From the NCBI GenBank assembly GCA_026120185.1, contig JANUWF010001101.1:4960001-5024000 (forward strand): DNA of 64,000 nucleotides, written 5' to 3'. Under the pieces are notes generated by a model. It made no database searches, had not been told where the DNA came from, and worked only from the letters and a program-made list of their open reading frames with translations. The position numbers were made by a program, and so were the translations under genes. Below, piece by piece: positions 1 through 11,838 of the stretch. Within the stretch, counting starts at the first letter, position 1. Every line of letters starts with the position of its first letter. Origin of the DNA: Voacanga thouarsii (Eukaryota; Streptophyta; Magnoliopsida; Gentianales; Apocynaceae).

Positions 1-1245
1 TTAGTTAAGACAGACTTGTACAAGATAGTTTCTATACTATATAGCCCCTTGTGGTTATCTGAATGATCTAAATATCCAAAGCCCTGGGAAACATAATTTG
101 GATGTTTGCTTTAGGGTAGCTCCCTTGGAAAACGGAAATAATCCAAGAAGTCGTGGATCATTGGACTAGAAGCCTAAAGATGGTAGATGTCATTTAGAGA
201 GGTGTTTGTACACTTTTTCCTTTCTGAATGTACGGCGATGTATAAAGGGGTATTTTAGTCATTACACCTATAGGTCGGAGATTTTGCTAACGCAGCACTG
301 TCCTTGAGGTCAATATTTTCTTATGGTGATATGAGAAAATATTTAAAATGCAAAATATAGCTATTTATATGGCAATGGTATTTTGATCATTTTAGTAGCC
401 AATGTGGTGTGTCTTTTGGTCCCCAATATAGACTGTGAGTCCTAATTAAATATAGGCTAAGAAATTAAATTAAATTAAATAGAATTTATTTTATTTAGGT
501 AGTCTGATTTAATTATTGGTTTAGAATAAAATAAAGGTCCATGGAGAGAGAGAATTAATTAAATTAGTTTAGTGGGTTAATTAATTATTCAGGGCTTTGG
601 CCCAGTTTGAATAATTAGAGATTAACCTTGGACTAAACTGATTTAGGTTTATTTAATTGGACTAGTTTATTTGGGCTAAAAAAAAATTAATTATTTGTTG
701 GGCCATTAAGTTGGTTCTAACTAGAATAATTAATTAAGCCCAATAGGCTAAACTAAGAGTCCAATGACCCAGTTCAGTTTAACCTAAGGTTTTATTTAGG
801 TTAAACAGGAAGATTGGAAACAATGTTATGGTGGTCACACACTCTCGAAGAGATGGCTTCTTCTCTGTGGAAAAGGCCAGGCGTCTCTCTTTCTCTCCAG
901 AAAAATTTTCTAACCTATTAGTTGTTCACCAAACGGTAGTTAGGCAGGCCATATACTGGAAGACCGAGAGTTCGGCGTTCACATACATGCAAAGGAGGAG
1001 TAGGAGGCTTACAGGAATCGCACCTGAGGCTTTCACCAGCACACCTACCTCAGTTGCACACGTTCCGGTCCAGCCACCTTTGAGAACCAGAAGGAGAGGT
1101 AAAAATTTAAAAATCTCGGGATTTGGACAGGGCGCAACGGGCGCTGACCCTGCCCTGGAATCCCTGTTCTTGTGTTTTTTCAGTTTTTTTTTTTATGTTC
1201 GCTTCCGCTGCCTGCCCTTTGTTTTCCCGCTTTCCTATACCTTCA
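1..1245 (+). repeat. 5' LTR of A1 (left end outside the window)
   Basis: Bases 1 to about 760 match the reverse complement of the LTRs at 20164 and 27909, including the segment beginning TTAGTTAAGACAGACTT. From about 950 to 1245 it matches 15121-15436 instead. That second match stops at CTTCA (1241-1245) and at CTTTCA (15431-15436), which supports a CA-type LTR end at 1245. The open frame at 828-1250 lies wholly inside this LTR and is not regarded as a gene. Confidence 0.85.
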
Positions 1246-2644
1246 ATTAGTTTCAGAGAATGAAGGTTTTGTGAAAATATAGGGAGTATGCATCGAGATG
1301 AATAAAATTGGACACATATGTGTGATTAAAATTGTGATCTTTCGCTGTTTATGGTATGGATAGATTCTCTGTTAAACCTCGTGGGTGGAGGTATACGAAT
1401 CTGTAATTTACTATTTTTCTTAGTAAATCATGTAAGCTCAATGTTTATGGGTATAGGCGGTTGTTGGTTTTGGTTGATTTCATTGCATTAAGATTGAAAT
1501 CGGAGAGCCAATGGCACTAGAAGCTGTGCAAAAAAATAGAGGAAATACGCAGAAGAAAATTGCAAAAAAAAAAAAAAAAATTGCAGAAGAATTTGGTAGA
1601 GCTGAACCGGCACCGGCTGGAGTGCCGGAACTAGCGCTGGCTAGGGTCTAGAAGGCCGGTCCACACTGTTTTCTCATGCGTCCTGGTTCTGTGCGGTAGG
1701 TGCAGTGGAGCACAGTTCAGATGATTGGTTAATCCAGTGCGGTGGGTGCAGTGGACCAAGGAATTTTTTTGTTTAATTTTTTCTTGTAATTTTTCTTGCA
1801 TTTCTTTTGATTTTGGAGTCCATACCAGGCAAAGTTAATATTTTGCAATAGTTAATATTCAAGGAATATTTTTGCATGAAAAATATTAGTAAGAGATTTT
1901 AGGATTAAACAAAACCATTAATTAATTAATTAATTAATGTGTTTAATTTTTTTATCTGGGCACTTAGGTTTAAAAATAGAAGAGCATGAAAATGTCTACT
2001 GTTTTCTAGCATACTATTTATTTTATGTACCTATGTGCACGTTTTCTCAAAGTCCAAAGTCTTTGGGAATGTTTTTGACAAGGAAAATATTTTTCTACAA
2101 ATTAAATGGTTATTTTAGCTTGAACAACAATTAATCCTTAGATATTTTCTCAAAGGATTTAATCCTTGACATAGAAAATATATTGGATTTAGATATTTTT
2201 GTAAGGTTAAAATAGAAAGCCATTTTGTTTTAGTTTGGCACAAGAAAAATTGTTTTGTCAAATAAACTTGAGACCAAAGTCTCTAGAAAGTTTTAATTGG
2301 AAAATTTTTTAAATCATTAAGTTTTTAACTAAAATAAAATTAGTCTATGGGAAAAACTCTCAAATGATATAAGCCTTGACATAGAGATTTTTATGGACTT
2401 AGACATTTTATTTTTGAGTTAAGGGAAATTTTAATGGAAATTTTCAAAAGGATATTTTTCAGAAAACCCTTATTTTAAAAGACTAAATGGGAGAGGGGTT
2501 CCAACGGCCCCATGGCTTCCATCACGATCCTCATTAGAGATCATGGGTCTCCTCGCGTCACCCTGGGAGTGAACCCGTATAGGATGGAGATACCATAATG
2601 ATTTAGATCTAATAGAGGGATGTAATTAATAACTCGGGGCACGT

Positions 2645-2680
2645 ACTATGATCGGCCAGCCCCTCGTTGGAGGTCATAGT
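2645..2680 (+). other. Conserved leader hairpin 1 (A1)
   Basis: ACTATGA pairs with TCATAGT as a 7-bp outer stem. CCAGC pairs with GTTGG (one G-U) as a 5-bp inner stem with loop CCCTC. The same fold is present in copies B (26318-26352) and C (32381-32415). There the loop is CCAC and one outer pair changes from G-C to G-U. A role in RNA packaging or dimerisation is only inference. Confidence 0.6.
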
Positions 2681-2714
2681 GCGAGGTATGTCCATAGGAA
2701 ATCAGAGAAAATGG

Positions 2715-2729
2715 CCATCCCCTCGATGG
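2715..2729 (+). other. Conserved leader hairpin 2 (A1)
   Basis: CCATC pairs perfectly with GATGG around loop CCCTC, 34 bases after hairpin 1. The loop is the same as in hairpin 1 of this copy. In copies B and C both hairpins share the loop CCAC. The function is unknown. Confidence 0.55.
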
Positions 2730-2844
2730 AGTTATCTTCTAGATCATTACCTAGAAGGGAAATTAATTTATGGTGGTTAACACACTTAGTTTAGGAAACT
2801 GTTAATCTTTCCAAGAAACTATGTCAATTTTCCTAAGAGCCATT

Positions 2845-4735
2845 ATGCTATTTTGTTGGGTATCCAAAAGGGACAAAGGGTGGTTACTTTTATCATCCTA
2901 AGGAGCAGAAGGTACTGGTTAGTACCAATGCTAGATACTTTGAGGATGATCAAAGTACTTCCACGGAAGGTTCAACTAGGTTGAAACTGGAGGAGAAGTT
3001 ATTTTCGGAAGCAACTTCTTTTGATCTGATTGTGGAACAAGAAGAAGCACAGCCTTAAGAGCCTGTACAATTGGAGCCTCGTCATAGTGGGAGATTGTCT
3101 AAGGTTCCAGAAAGGTGGACTGGAGAAGCTTTCGAGTTGGTCTCTGACCATCAGGAATAAAACCCCACTAGATACCAGGAGGCTATTGCTGATGCCGATG
3201 CAAATCTGTGGCATGAAGCAATGAAAGTTGAGATTGAGTCTATGTATCTCAATCAGGTTTGGGATCTTGTAGCTTTACCTGAAGGGAAAAAAGCTATAGG
3301 GTGTAAGTGGATATATAAGAGAAAGAGGGGAATAGATGTGAAGGTAGAAATCTTCAAAACTAGGCTTATGGCGAAAGGGTATACTTAGAAAGAGGGAATC
3401 TACTATGAGGAAACCTTTTCCCCGTAGCCATGCTTAAATCCATCATATACTCCTTGCCATTGCATGTCATTATGACTACAAGATATGGTAAATGGATGTC
3501 AAGACAGCATTTTTAAATGGTCATCGTAGTGAAGACATCTATATGTCCCAACCGGAAGACTTTATTGCTAAAGGCCAAGAGCATATGGTTTGCAAGTTTA
3601 AGAAGTCCATTTATTGACTTAAGCAGGCATTGAGAGCATGGAACATTCGTTTTGATGAGATTGTAAAGCTTTATAGTTTTGTTCAAAACGAGGATTGACC
3701 ATGCGTGTACAAGAAACTTGAAGGCATTAATGTGGTTTTTCTTGTCTTGTATGTGGATGACATTCTACTCATTGGAAATGATGTAGGGTTATTGTCATCT
3801 ACAAAGGTTTAGCTGTCTAGTCAATTCAGTATGAAGGACTTGGGAGAAGCCAGCTACATTCTCGGGATTAGACTTATTAGAAATAGGAAGTAGAGAATGT
3901 TAGAATTATCCCAAGTGACATGCATTGATAAGATGCTGGCCAGGTATAGCATGGACTCATACAAGAGAGCTCTAATTCCTTGCAGACATGGGTTGTCACT
4001 TTCTTCAAGGGACTGCTCTAAGTCTCAAGAAGAAAAGGACAGAATGAGTAGGATTTCCTACGCTTCGGCTGTAGGAAGTCTCATGTACGCCATGCTGTGT
4101 ACTAGACCAAATATCTGCTTTGTCGTAAGCTTGATTAGCAGATATCAGTCAAACTCTGGGGAGATTCATTGGCAAGTTGTAAAGCATAAACTCAAGTATC
4201 TCAAGGGAATGAGAGATTATATGTTGGTTTACAGGGTTGATGACTTAGTTCCTACAGGATACACAGACTCAAACTTCTAAGCGGATAAGAATGAAAGAAA
4301 ATCCACTAGTGGATATATCTGTACCTTGTCTGGATGAGCTATTTCATGGAGGAGTATCAAGCAATCTTGCATTGCTGACTCAACCATAGAAGTTGAGTAT
4401 GTGGCAGCTTCGGAGGCATCCAAAGAAGTAGTCTAGCTCCAGAAGTTCCTTTCAGAACTTGGAGTCGTGCCACACATGGACAGACCAATTGTGATATATT
4501 GCGACAATAGTGGAGCAGTATCACAATCAAAAGCACCTCGGAACCACAAGAAGGGGAAGCACATTAAGAGGTAGTACCACTTGATCCGGAATTTCATCCA
4601 GAGATGGGAAGTCGTGGTGGAACAGATTGCCTCAGAGAACAATCTAGCTGATCCATTCACTAAGCCTTTGGCTAAAAGAGTCTTTAAGAGACATTTAGAT
4701 GCCATAGGAGTGAGCACCTATGGACTTAATCTTAG
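2845..4735 (+). pseudogene. A1 pol remnant: integrase C-terminus, reverse transcriptase, RNase H
   Basis: Translation in broken frames gives the post-integrase segment ([16 protein letters not shown]). The reverse transcriptase follows, with QVWDLVALPEG, KRKRG and the catalytic [10 protein letters not shown] (about 3748-3780). RNase H comes next, with YTDSNF, a YCDN-like segment and ADPFTKPLAKR near the end. In-frame stops lie near 3057, 3388, 3617, 3699, 3812, 3893 and 4279, and further on. No gag, protease or integrase core precedes it because of the deletion at about 2845. Its closest relatives here are the minus-strand copies B and C. The original stop codon seen in those copies is lost, so the last frame reads into the LTR. 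Confidence 0.9.
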
Positions 4736-4751
4736 AGTGCAAGTGGGAGAT

Positions 4752-4949
4752 TGTTGGGATGTTTGCCCTCTTAGACTAGGTTTCTGATGTAAAAATCGAA
4801 TGTTTTAATAAAAAAATTTATTTTCATAAATTGTTTGTGAATTTATAATTTTATTTATGCACAATTACATTTGGAAAAGACCCATTGTGTTTAAGTAAGT
4901 AGTCTATGTGAATGGAGGTCTTTCACAATAAGGTATGGATTACGGGTTA
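4752..4949 (+). repeat. 3' LTR stub of A1
   Basis: A polypurine tract (AAGTGGGAG, 4741-4749) is followed by TGTTGGGATGTTTGCCC. This matches the reverse complement of the LTR end near 29921. The match continues through the CTTTCACA segment to about GGGTTACTT and then stops near 4949. There the sequence changes to the leader of element D1. About 200 of some 2,000 LTR bases remain. Confidence 0.8.
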
Positions 4950-5726
4950 CTTATTTTTTTGGGTTTCTTATTTTTCCTTTTGAGAATAGATTCTAATAAT
5001 GATTAGAATTTATTTGAAACCTTTAATTTTGAAACAATTTTTTTATTTTTTTATTTACAAGCAGGACCCACAATTTTCTAAAATTTGATTTTGGCTCAAA
5101 ATTTTCCAAAAATTTGATTTTGGACCCAGAGCTTTCCAAAATGGTGATTTTGGATGTTTGTGCATTGGATGTTGTATGCTTACTGTTTTAAGCATGTTTT
5201 TCTGGCATGGTGGATGGTTGTGGACTAAGACCAAATATATCTGTTCATGCATAATTTACCGCTTTGTTTTAATGAAATAGGGCCTGCGTGTCCTTCCTTC
5301 TCTCAAATTCTGTTGTAATTCTCTTCTCATCTAACTCCCCTCGAATGTAACTCGAGGTTTCTCCTTTTAGGAAATTATGTAATTAGATCATATAAGTTAG
5401 ATTGAGGTAGAATTTTATTTTCGAGATTTTGAAGATGGCGTTCAAAATAAGGCAAGATGATAAGACCCTTTACTTATATCATGCATGAACACATAAGGTT
5501 GACCATATTAATTTCCTTGGTGGCTCAAGGAAATTAATTTAGAAAGTCCATAACCATGCCACATAATTGTTTATTACCATGTTTATCAATTTATGCTGCT
5601 TATTGATAAATTGTATGCATACCTAACGATAAGACCAATAAAAGGAACAAATGCCTCAAATAATATTAAATCTAATGCCTTCCATTAATATAGTGAGAAC
5701 GAGAGCTCTTTTTCGAGACCAGGTTG

Positions 5727-5740
5727 TTGGGCAAACCCAA
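5727..5740 (+). repeat. Leader hairpin, copy 1
   Basis: TTGGGCAAACCCAA has a 5-bp stem TTGGG/CCCAA and a 4-base loop. It is the first of three near-identical copies in this leader. Confidence 0.6.
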
Positions 5741-5823
5741 GCCTACTTGACATCGAGTATGTTCAAGCTATAGGATTTAAATTCATGTTAATAGGTTGGA
5801 TTTAACTAATTTCTTTATCCCGA

Positions 5824-5837
5824 TTGGGCTAACCCAA
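5824..5837 (+). repeat. Leader hairpin, copy 2
   Basis: TTGGGCTAACCCAA has the same stem as copy 1. Its start is 97 bases downstream of copy 1. Confidence 0.6.
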
Positions 5838-5977
5838 GCATAAAGAAAATTAGAGGCAAAGTTGGGCTAGTATTTGATACTTTAATGATTAAAAGATGTT
5901 AATCACCCAATGATTCAGTAGTTACTTTTTTATATAATTGGTATTTGATACCTATCACTGAACTTAAGAGTGGCTTG

Positions 5978-5991
5978 TTGGGCTAACCCAA
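5978..5991 (+). repeat. Leader hairpin, copy 3
   Basis: TTGGGCTAACCCAA is identical to copy 2, 154 bases further on. Flanking G or C bases also recur. Confidence 0.6.
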
Positions 5992-6186
5992 GGTTATTCT
6001 TAAGGAATTTGGATACTGATCCATTAAGAAAGTTTCCAACAAGCTTTCCCGAGTCAATAGTGAGGGCTACTGGTTTGAGTAAAATAGTGGAATAATTATG
6101 CGCTTAATTAAAGACCTAATTAATTGCATTACATTTGCATATACATGTTCTAATAATTCTATCTTTACATCTAGGTCATTTGCATC

Positions 6187-6990
6187 ATGTTGACAAACTT
6201 AAAATTGCGTAGCATCTTGGAAACAAACAAGCTCACTGAATCAAACTATTTGGACTGGTATAGAAACTTGAGAATCGTTCTCAAGTCGGAAAGGTTGCTC
6301 TACGTGCTAGAAGCCCCTATTCCGTCACCTCCAGCTCAAGATGCTCCTGCTGAAGAGCATGCTGTTCACAAGAAGCACAAAGAAGATAGCGACACAGCAT
6401 CTTGTATCATGCTGGCGTCAATGTCTCCTGAGCTGCAAAAACAGCATGAGATGCTCAATCGATAATCCTCCATCTTAAAGAGCTGTTTGATAAATAAGCT
6501 AGAACAGAGAGATATGAGATCTCTAAACAACTGTTCTGTGCTAAGATGGTTGAGAGTGCTTTAGTGGCTACTCATGGGCTGCAGATGTTGGGCTACATGG
6601 AAAAGCTTGGGTCTCTTGGGTTCGTAATGGATCATGAGTTAAGTATTGACTTAATTCTACAATAATTACCAAGTAGTTTTTCGCAGTTTGTGATCAACTA
6701 CCACATGAATAATGTTGAGACCACCATACCTGAGCTAATCAATCTGCTTAAGACTGCTGAGTCCTCTATGAAAAAGGATGATAAAGCAATCTTGTTAGTA
6801 GGTTCTTCATCTTCTAAGAAAAAGATTTCTAAGAAGAAGAGAAGAACACTCCTACTAAGCCCAAATGAGGTGTCAAGAAGGAGGCTGCCCCTAAAGGCCC
6901 ATGTCATCATTGTGGCAAAATGGGCCATTGGAGGCGTAACTGCAAGGCCTACTTGGAGACTGTGAAGGAAAAGAATGAGAAGGAGAAGCT
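6187..6990 (+). pseudogene. gag: D1 gag (capsid and nucleocapsid), frameshifted
   Basis: The reading frame begins MLTNLKLRSILETNKLT and continues with the typical copia gag pattern NYLDWYRNLRIVLKSERLLYVLE. A frame break with a stop occurs near 6463. The C-terminal part (NYHMNNVETTIPELINLLKTAE, about 6700-6770) is in another frame. A further frameshift in the lysine-rich linker (about 6840) separates it from the zinc knuckle. The knuckle reads C-H-H-C-G-K-M-G-H-W-R-R-N-C at about 6900-6945. Gag would form the virus-like particle and bind the RNA. D2 has the same region without the linker frameshift. Confidence 0.85.
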
Positions 6991-9900
6991 TGCAAGCACT
7001 TCTACTTCTAATCCTGGTATGTTTATGATTGAGATTAATACTGTCTTTAATAATGAGATATGGGTATTGGATACCGGTTGTGGATCTCATTTATGCAATA
7101 ATTTGCAGGGACTAAAGGACGGTAGAAGGTTAGAGAAAGGTGACGTGGACCTACGAGCTGCAAATGGAGCAAAGGTTGCTGCACTAGCTGTGGGGACTTA
7201 TCATCTCAATCTACCTTTTGGATTAGTTTTAGAACTACAAAACTGTTATTTTGTATCAGTTTTGTTGAAAAACATTATCTCAGTTGCTTGTATAGACTTA
7301 ATTGGATTTCATTTAAGTTTTAAGAATAAATGTTATTCTTTCTCATTAAATGATATTCATTACGATTCTGCAACTTTGATCAATGGTTTATATGTTCTAG
7401 ACATGTATAATCCAATTCTCAATGTAAGTAAAAAGAAACATAAAAAGGATAACTTAATCTCATCTTACTTATGGCATTGTCGTTTAGGCCATGTAAATGA
7501 AAAACGTGTGTCTAAGTTATACAAATTGGGTGACTTATGGTCATTTGATTACGAATTATATGACACATGTGAGTCTTGTTTACTTGGAAAAATGGCTAAA
7601 ACTTCCTTTTCAAGAAAAGGAGAAAGGGCAAAAGAGTTATTAGAACTCGTACATTCAGATGTATGTGGCCCAATGTCAATACAAGCAAGAGGAGGTTATC
7701 AATACTTCATTACCTTTATTGATGATTATTCTCGATATGGGTATTTGTATTTGATAAAATACAAATCTGAAGCCTTTGACCGTTTCAAAGACTTCAAGAA
7801 TGAAGTAGAGAAACAACTTGGCAAAAGTATTAAAACTCTTAGATCCGATCGATGAAGTGAATACTTAAGTCAAGAGTTTCTAAGTTATCTAAGAGATAAC
7901 GGAATATTATCTCAATGGACTCCACCATATACACCTCAACATAACGGTGTATCTGAGAGAAGGAATCGAACCCTTCTAGACATGGTAAGGACCATGATGG
8001 CTTTTGCAGACTTACCAAAATCGTTTTGGGAGTACACATTGGAGACTGCTATTTACATTTTAAACAGAGTTCTGTAAAAAACGGTTGATACCACTCCTTA
8101 TGAGTTATTCTTTGGTAAGAGACCAAAGTTATCTCATTTAAGGATTTGGGGTTGCCCTGCTTTTGTTAAAAAGGTAATGTCAGATAAACTTAAAAGTAAG
8201 TTTGACAAATGTTTGTTTGTTGGATATCCAAAAGAATCGTTTGGATATTACTTCTATCTTCCTTCTGAAAATAAAGTTTTTGTTTCAAAACATGCTGTTT
8301 TCTTAGAGAATGAGCACATGTTCAAAGAAGATAATGGGAGCAAGCTTGAACTTAGTGAAGTTCAAGAAGAGCAAACAAATATTGATCAACCATCTGAACC
8401 TGCATCTATTCAAATAGATGAACCTTCTAACACACAAAAGCTTCGTAGGTCAAGTAGGATACAATTGGCACTTGAGAGATATGGATTTCTCATAAGTGAC
8501 CATAATGACGTATTGCTCATAGATGAGGATGAACCTACTACTTATGAGAATGTTCTGAATAGTTCAGAATCTGACAAATGGCTCGAAGTTATGAAGTCAG
8601 AGATGGATTCCATGTATGACAACCAAGTATGGACTTTGGTTTATCCACCTGAAGGAATCAAGCCTATAGGGTGTAAATGGGTTTTCAAAAAGAAAACTGA
8701 CATGGATGGTAATGTGGTTACCTATAAGGCTCACTTGGTAGCAAAAGGTTATCGTCAACGACAAGGTATTGACTATGACGAAACTTTTTCACCAGTCGTG
8801 ATGTTGAAATCCATAAGAATACTCCTAGCCATTGCCGCTCATTACGATTATGAGGTCTGGCAAATGGATGTGAAAACAGCTTTACTTAATGGAAACCTGA
8901 TTGAGGAAGTATATATGACACAGCCTGAAGGTTTCATATCCAAAGATGGCACAAAGGTATGCAAGTTGCAAATGTCTATTTATGGACTTAAGCAAGCATC
9001 TAGGAGTTGGAGTATCCATTATGATGAGACAATTAAAGAATTTGGTTTATTCAAAACATGGATGAACCTTGTGTGTACAAAAAGGTTAGTGGGAGTAAAT
9101 TTGTTTTCCTATTGCTTTATGTAGATGACATATTGCTTATAGGAAATGATGTTTCCACTCTTCAATCAATGAAGATTTGGTTGTCTAAAATGTTCTCCAT
9201 GAAAGTCCTTGGAGAAGTAACCTATATTTTGGGAATAAAGATCTATAGAGATAGAGCTAGAAGGTTGCTAGGTCTTTCACAGTCTACATACATAGACAAA
9301 GTGTTGAAAAGGTTCAGCATGGATCAATCCAAAAGAAGATTCTTACCTATGACACATGGTGTAAGCCTTTCAAAGTCGATGTCTCCAAAGACACAAGTTG
9401 AAAGGGATCACATGAATAGAATTCCATATGCTTCGGCAATTGGGTCTATCATGTATGCTATGATATGTACTAGGCCCGATGTATCGTGTGCTCTTAGTTT
9501 GACGAGAAGATACCAATCTGATCTTGGAGAGGGTCACTGGGCGGCTGTAAAGAATATCCTTAAGTACTTACAAAGGACTAATGATGCATTCTTGATATAT
9601 GGAGATGGTGATTTACAAGTAAGAGGGTGTATACTGATGCCAGCTTTCAGTCCGATAAGGACGACTTCAAATCACAATCTGGCTACGTATTTACATTAGT
9701 TGGTGGGGCAGTTAGTTGGAAGAGCTCCAAACAAGAGACTATTGCCGATTCGACTACTGAAGTAGAGTACATAGCAGCTTCTGAAGCAGCTAAAGAAGTA
9801 GTATGGATCAAGAAGTTCATCACTGAACTTGGAGTGGTGCCCAGCATTGTTGATTCAATACCTTTGTATTGTGACAACAATGGAACCATTGCACAGGCAA

Positions 9901-10106
9901 AGGAACCACGATCTCATCAACTATCCAAGCATGTACTTAGACGCTATCATCTGATTAGAGAAATCATAGATAGAGGAGATGTAAAGATAGAGAGAATTCC
10001 CACGGATCAGAACATAGCTGATCCACTCACTAAAGCTCTTTTCCAGAAGAAACATGATAAACATGTTGAGTCATTTGGTATTCGATACATGAATGATTGG
10101 CTCTAG
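6991..10106 (+). pseudogene. pol: D1 pol: protease, integrase, reverse transcriptase, RNase H
   Basis: The domain order is typical of copia. The protease has LDTGCGSHLCN (about 7066-7100). The integrase zinc part has WHCRLGHVNEKRV and CESCLLGKM, and its catalytic core has HSDVCGPM and DDYSRYGY and reaches the second half after a stop at 7853-7855. The reverse transcriptase has WKMD-type segments, QMDVKTALLNGN and [10 protein letters not shown] (about 9118-9150). RNase H has [18 protein letters not shown] and [13 protein letters not shown] stop near 8078, a frameshift near 9058 and a two-base insertion relative to D2 near 9627 break the frame. The protein would have made and integrated element DNA. 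It cannot be made whole now. Confidence 0.92.
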
Positions 10107-10120
10107 TGCAAGTGGGAGTT

Positions 10121-11776
10121 TGTTAGTATTGTACCATAGAAGCAATCACTTGTACCATGTATATACCATGTATATGAGGCATTCTTTATCTTTCAGTTTG
10201 ATTGTTATGTCTAAATATGTGTACAAACCATTAGATAAAGTCTCTAGTACAACACAATGTTAAGAAAATCATGATAGAGATCATGATGTGAGATTCCTAC
10301 TACACTATGTAGTATTTGTACTTAAATAATCCCCAGTCATAGTATTAATAAGATGGGATATTATTAATATGCCAAGACTGGCACATGTTATATCTCTTGA
10401 TTGGATCAATCGGTGGTTCTCATAACCGTGAGTATTGGGATACTCAGGATTAACGTGTGGATGCTTGTTTTGGAACAAGTTCATTGGATGACCTAGCTAC
10501 GAGATAATCACTTGGATAACTATTGAGTGCTAGTGATAGAATCTCATTATAGCAAGTGTGCAAGTATCCTAAGACTTGAGATCTCCAAGGTACTTTGTTT
10601 ATCGAGCGTTGTACTTTGATTCCAATCTTTGAAGTCTTATCTAGGACCGCCTATGGGATGGATATTGGGTACAACGTAAAGTAAACGAAAGTAGTTGAGA
10701 TGGTCAATAAAGGATTCACCTCTCTTAATAGTAGGAGAGTATATCTCAAGGCCATTTGTAGAAATCATTACTCATGAAGTCCTTGGTCAAGGCGACTATG
10801 TGATAGAAATGGTTCCAATTGATACACATATCGAGTAATAGATTTCTTGAACAAGTACTAAAATATTCGGGCCAAAATTAATAATATTCTGGAGGGAGTT
10901 GGCACTAATTCCATGCTCTAGACCGAATGAGATATTGTATGGTGAAAGGAGTTTATTGCACTGATAATTTACTATTGAAAGGTTCATGTCAAGCCACTTG
11001 ACTTTCTGGACTTTTTGGTGGTCAAGAGTCAATGCTAGATGTCGCTCTTGATATGCTAAATATGGATTTATTAATTTGAGAATTAATAAATTTAATCCTT
11101 TATTTTATTAAGAATTATTAATTCTAATATTATTAGAATTAATTCATATTATGCTACCAATAAGACCAGGAAACCTAATGGGTCACACACAATTAAGGTT
11201 TGAATGCTCAAATATATTATTTGATAATATTGTGGGGTTAATTAAGAGAAGGGAATATATTTATAGGTGAATTATAAGTTTGTTATAATTCATGGGACCT
11301 AATTAAGTAAACTTCAAGGACTAATTTGTTGACAATTGGACGTTGAAGGACTAAGTTGCAATTTGCAATAATTATAAATCTATAAATATAAGGAAACGGT
11401 TTCCTTAGGGTGAGAGACACAGACTATTCACACAATAATAGAGAAACCGTTTCTCTGCCTCTCTCTTCTTGATTAAACCCTAGCCTCCTAAATTTTACTA
11501 GCATAGAATTGTGAGATTGTGAGCGTTCAACCTTGTGTGGATTATCATTAGAGGGAGTTCTTACTTGGACTTCAGTTGAGCTGCGGTGAACCGATTTTGT
11601 GATCTGGATCGCGCCTACGTTCTTGGAACAAGAAAATTTTAAATTCCGGCTTCACGAGGTAATAAGCGTGATCTTCTCCCTTTTCCCGTTTCTACTGCAA
11701 ACCCGTGATCCATGGCTTGGATTTCTTGTTGTTTTCCGCTGTGTTTAATCTGATTATTTAATCTAGAAATCCCACA
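10121..11776 (+). repeat. 3' LTR of D1
   Basis: A polypurine tract AAGTGGGAG lies at 10110-10118. The LTR starts TGTTAGTATTG and ends ATCCCACA (1,656 bp). It aligns throughout with the D2 LTR (38323-40015) and in reverse with 19026-20163. It carries the AAACCCTAGCC-type segment near 11475-11490 that is common near transcript starts and leaders in plants. Apparent open frames inside it are not genes. Confidence 0.9.
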
Positions 11777-11838
11777 CAAATCATTGCCCCATTTTTTTTC
11801 CAATCACAGGCATTTCTCCAACAGAAGGTCGGCCTATA
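11777..11838 (+). repeat. A-related LTR fragment, left piece
   Basis: This short piece lies between the D1 LTR and the solo LTR. Its last bases (CCAACAGAAGGTCGGCCTATA) continue naturally into 15126 onward (TACTGGAAGACC). Compare the A1 LTR at about 935-970 (AGGCAGGCCATATACTGGAAG). It is therefore the left half of the LTR split by the solo LTR. Its leftmost bases are too diverged to place. Confidence 0.55.
11834..11838. repeat. Target site duplication CTATA (left)
   Basis: This is an exact 5-bp match to 15121-15125, flanking the solo LTR. The host sequence reads continuously across it. Confidence 0.8.

Larger units (their letters stand above)
1246..2844 (+). other. Leader of A1 with decayed primer-binding site
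   Basis: After the LTR the sequence reads ATTAGTTTCAGAG. In the related copies the same place holds TGGTATCAGAGCC, the site that pairs with initiator methionine tRNA, so this site is degraded. The rest is untranslated leader homologous to 26100-27890 and 32110-33930. It includes a GC-richer patch near 1590-1760 and a conserved paired-hairpin segment at 2645-2729. No credible gene is seen. The homology to the leader ends near 2844, where a deletion joins it to pol. Confidence 0.75.
1..4949 (+). mobile_element. Ty1/copia retrotransposon A1, internally deleted
   Basis: This is a plus-strand copia element. It has a 5' LTR entering from the window edge, a leader, a decayed reverse transcriptase-RNase H region and a 3' LTR stub. 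The same family lies on the minus strand at 20164-34785, and alignment by eye with it defines the parts. Near position 2845 the leader jumps straight into the C-terminal part of integrase, so gag, protease and most of integrase are missing. Many stops interrupt the rest. It cannot move on its own. The second half of its 5' LTR differs from the minus-strand copies, so it is a related subfamily. Confidence 0.9.
4950..6186 (+). other. D1 leader
   Basis: This is about 1.2 kb of AT-rich untranslated leader. It holds three roughly 30-bp imperfect repeats with the core AATTTGATTTTGG or its variant (about 5080-5156). It also holds a 12-base motif GGCCTGCGTGTC (5281-5292), shared exactly with the leader of element E at 15717, and three copies of a short hairpin (5727, 5824, 5978). 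No gene is seen. A long leader is usual for Angela-lineage elements. Confidence 0.6.
4950..11776 (+). mobile_element. Ty1/copia retrotransposon D1 (Angela/BARE-1-like), 5' LTR missing
   Basis: This is a plus-strand element with a long leader, gag, protease, integrase, reverse transcriptase, RNase H, a polypurine tract and a 3' LTR. The proteins resemble the Angela/BARE-1 lineage as I know it (LDTGCGSHLCN protease segment, DLRAANGAKVAALAVGTY). No 5' LTR and no TGGTATCAGAG primer site is found between the broken A1 LTR and the leader, so the 5' end was lost. Frameshifts and stops make it non-coding today. D2 at 34786-40015 is a close relative. Confidence 0.9.

Noticed and set aside
828..1250. 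140-codon open frame in the A1 5' LTR
   Set aside because: It lies wholly in LTR sequence, has no family resemblance, and the related fragment at 15121-15436 does not keep the frame.
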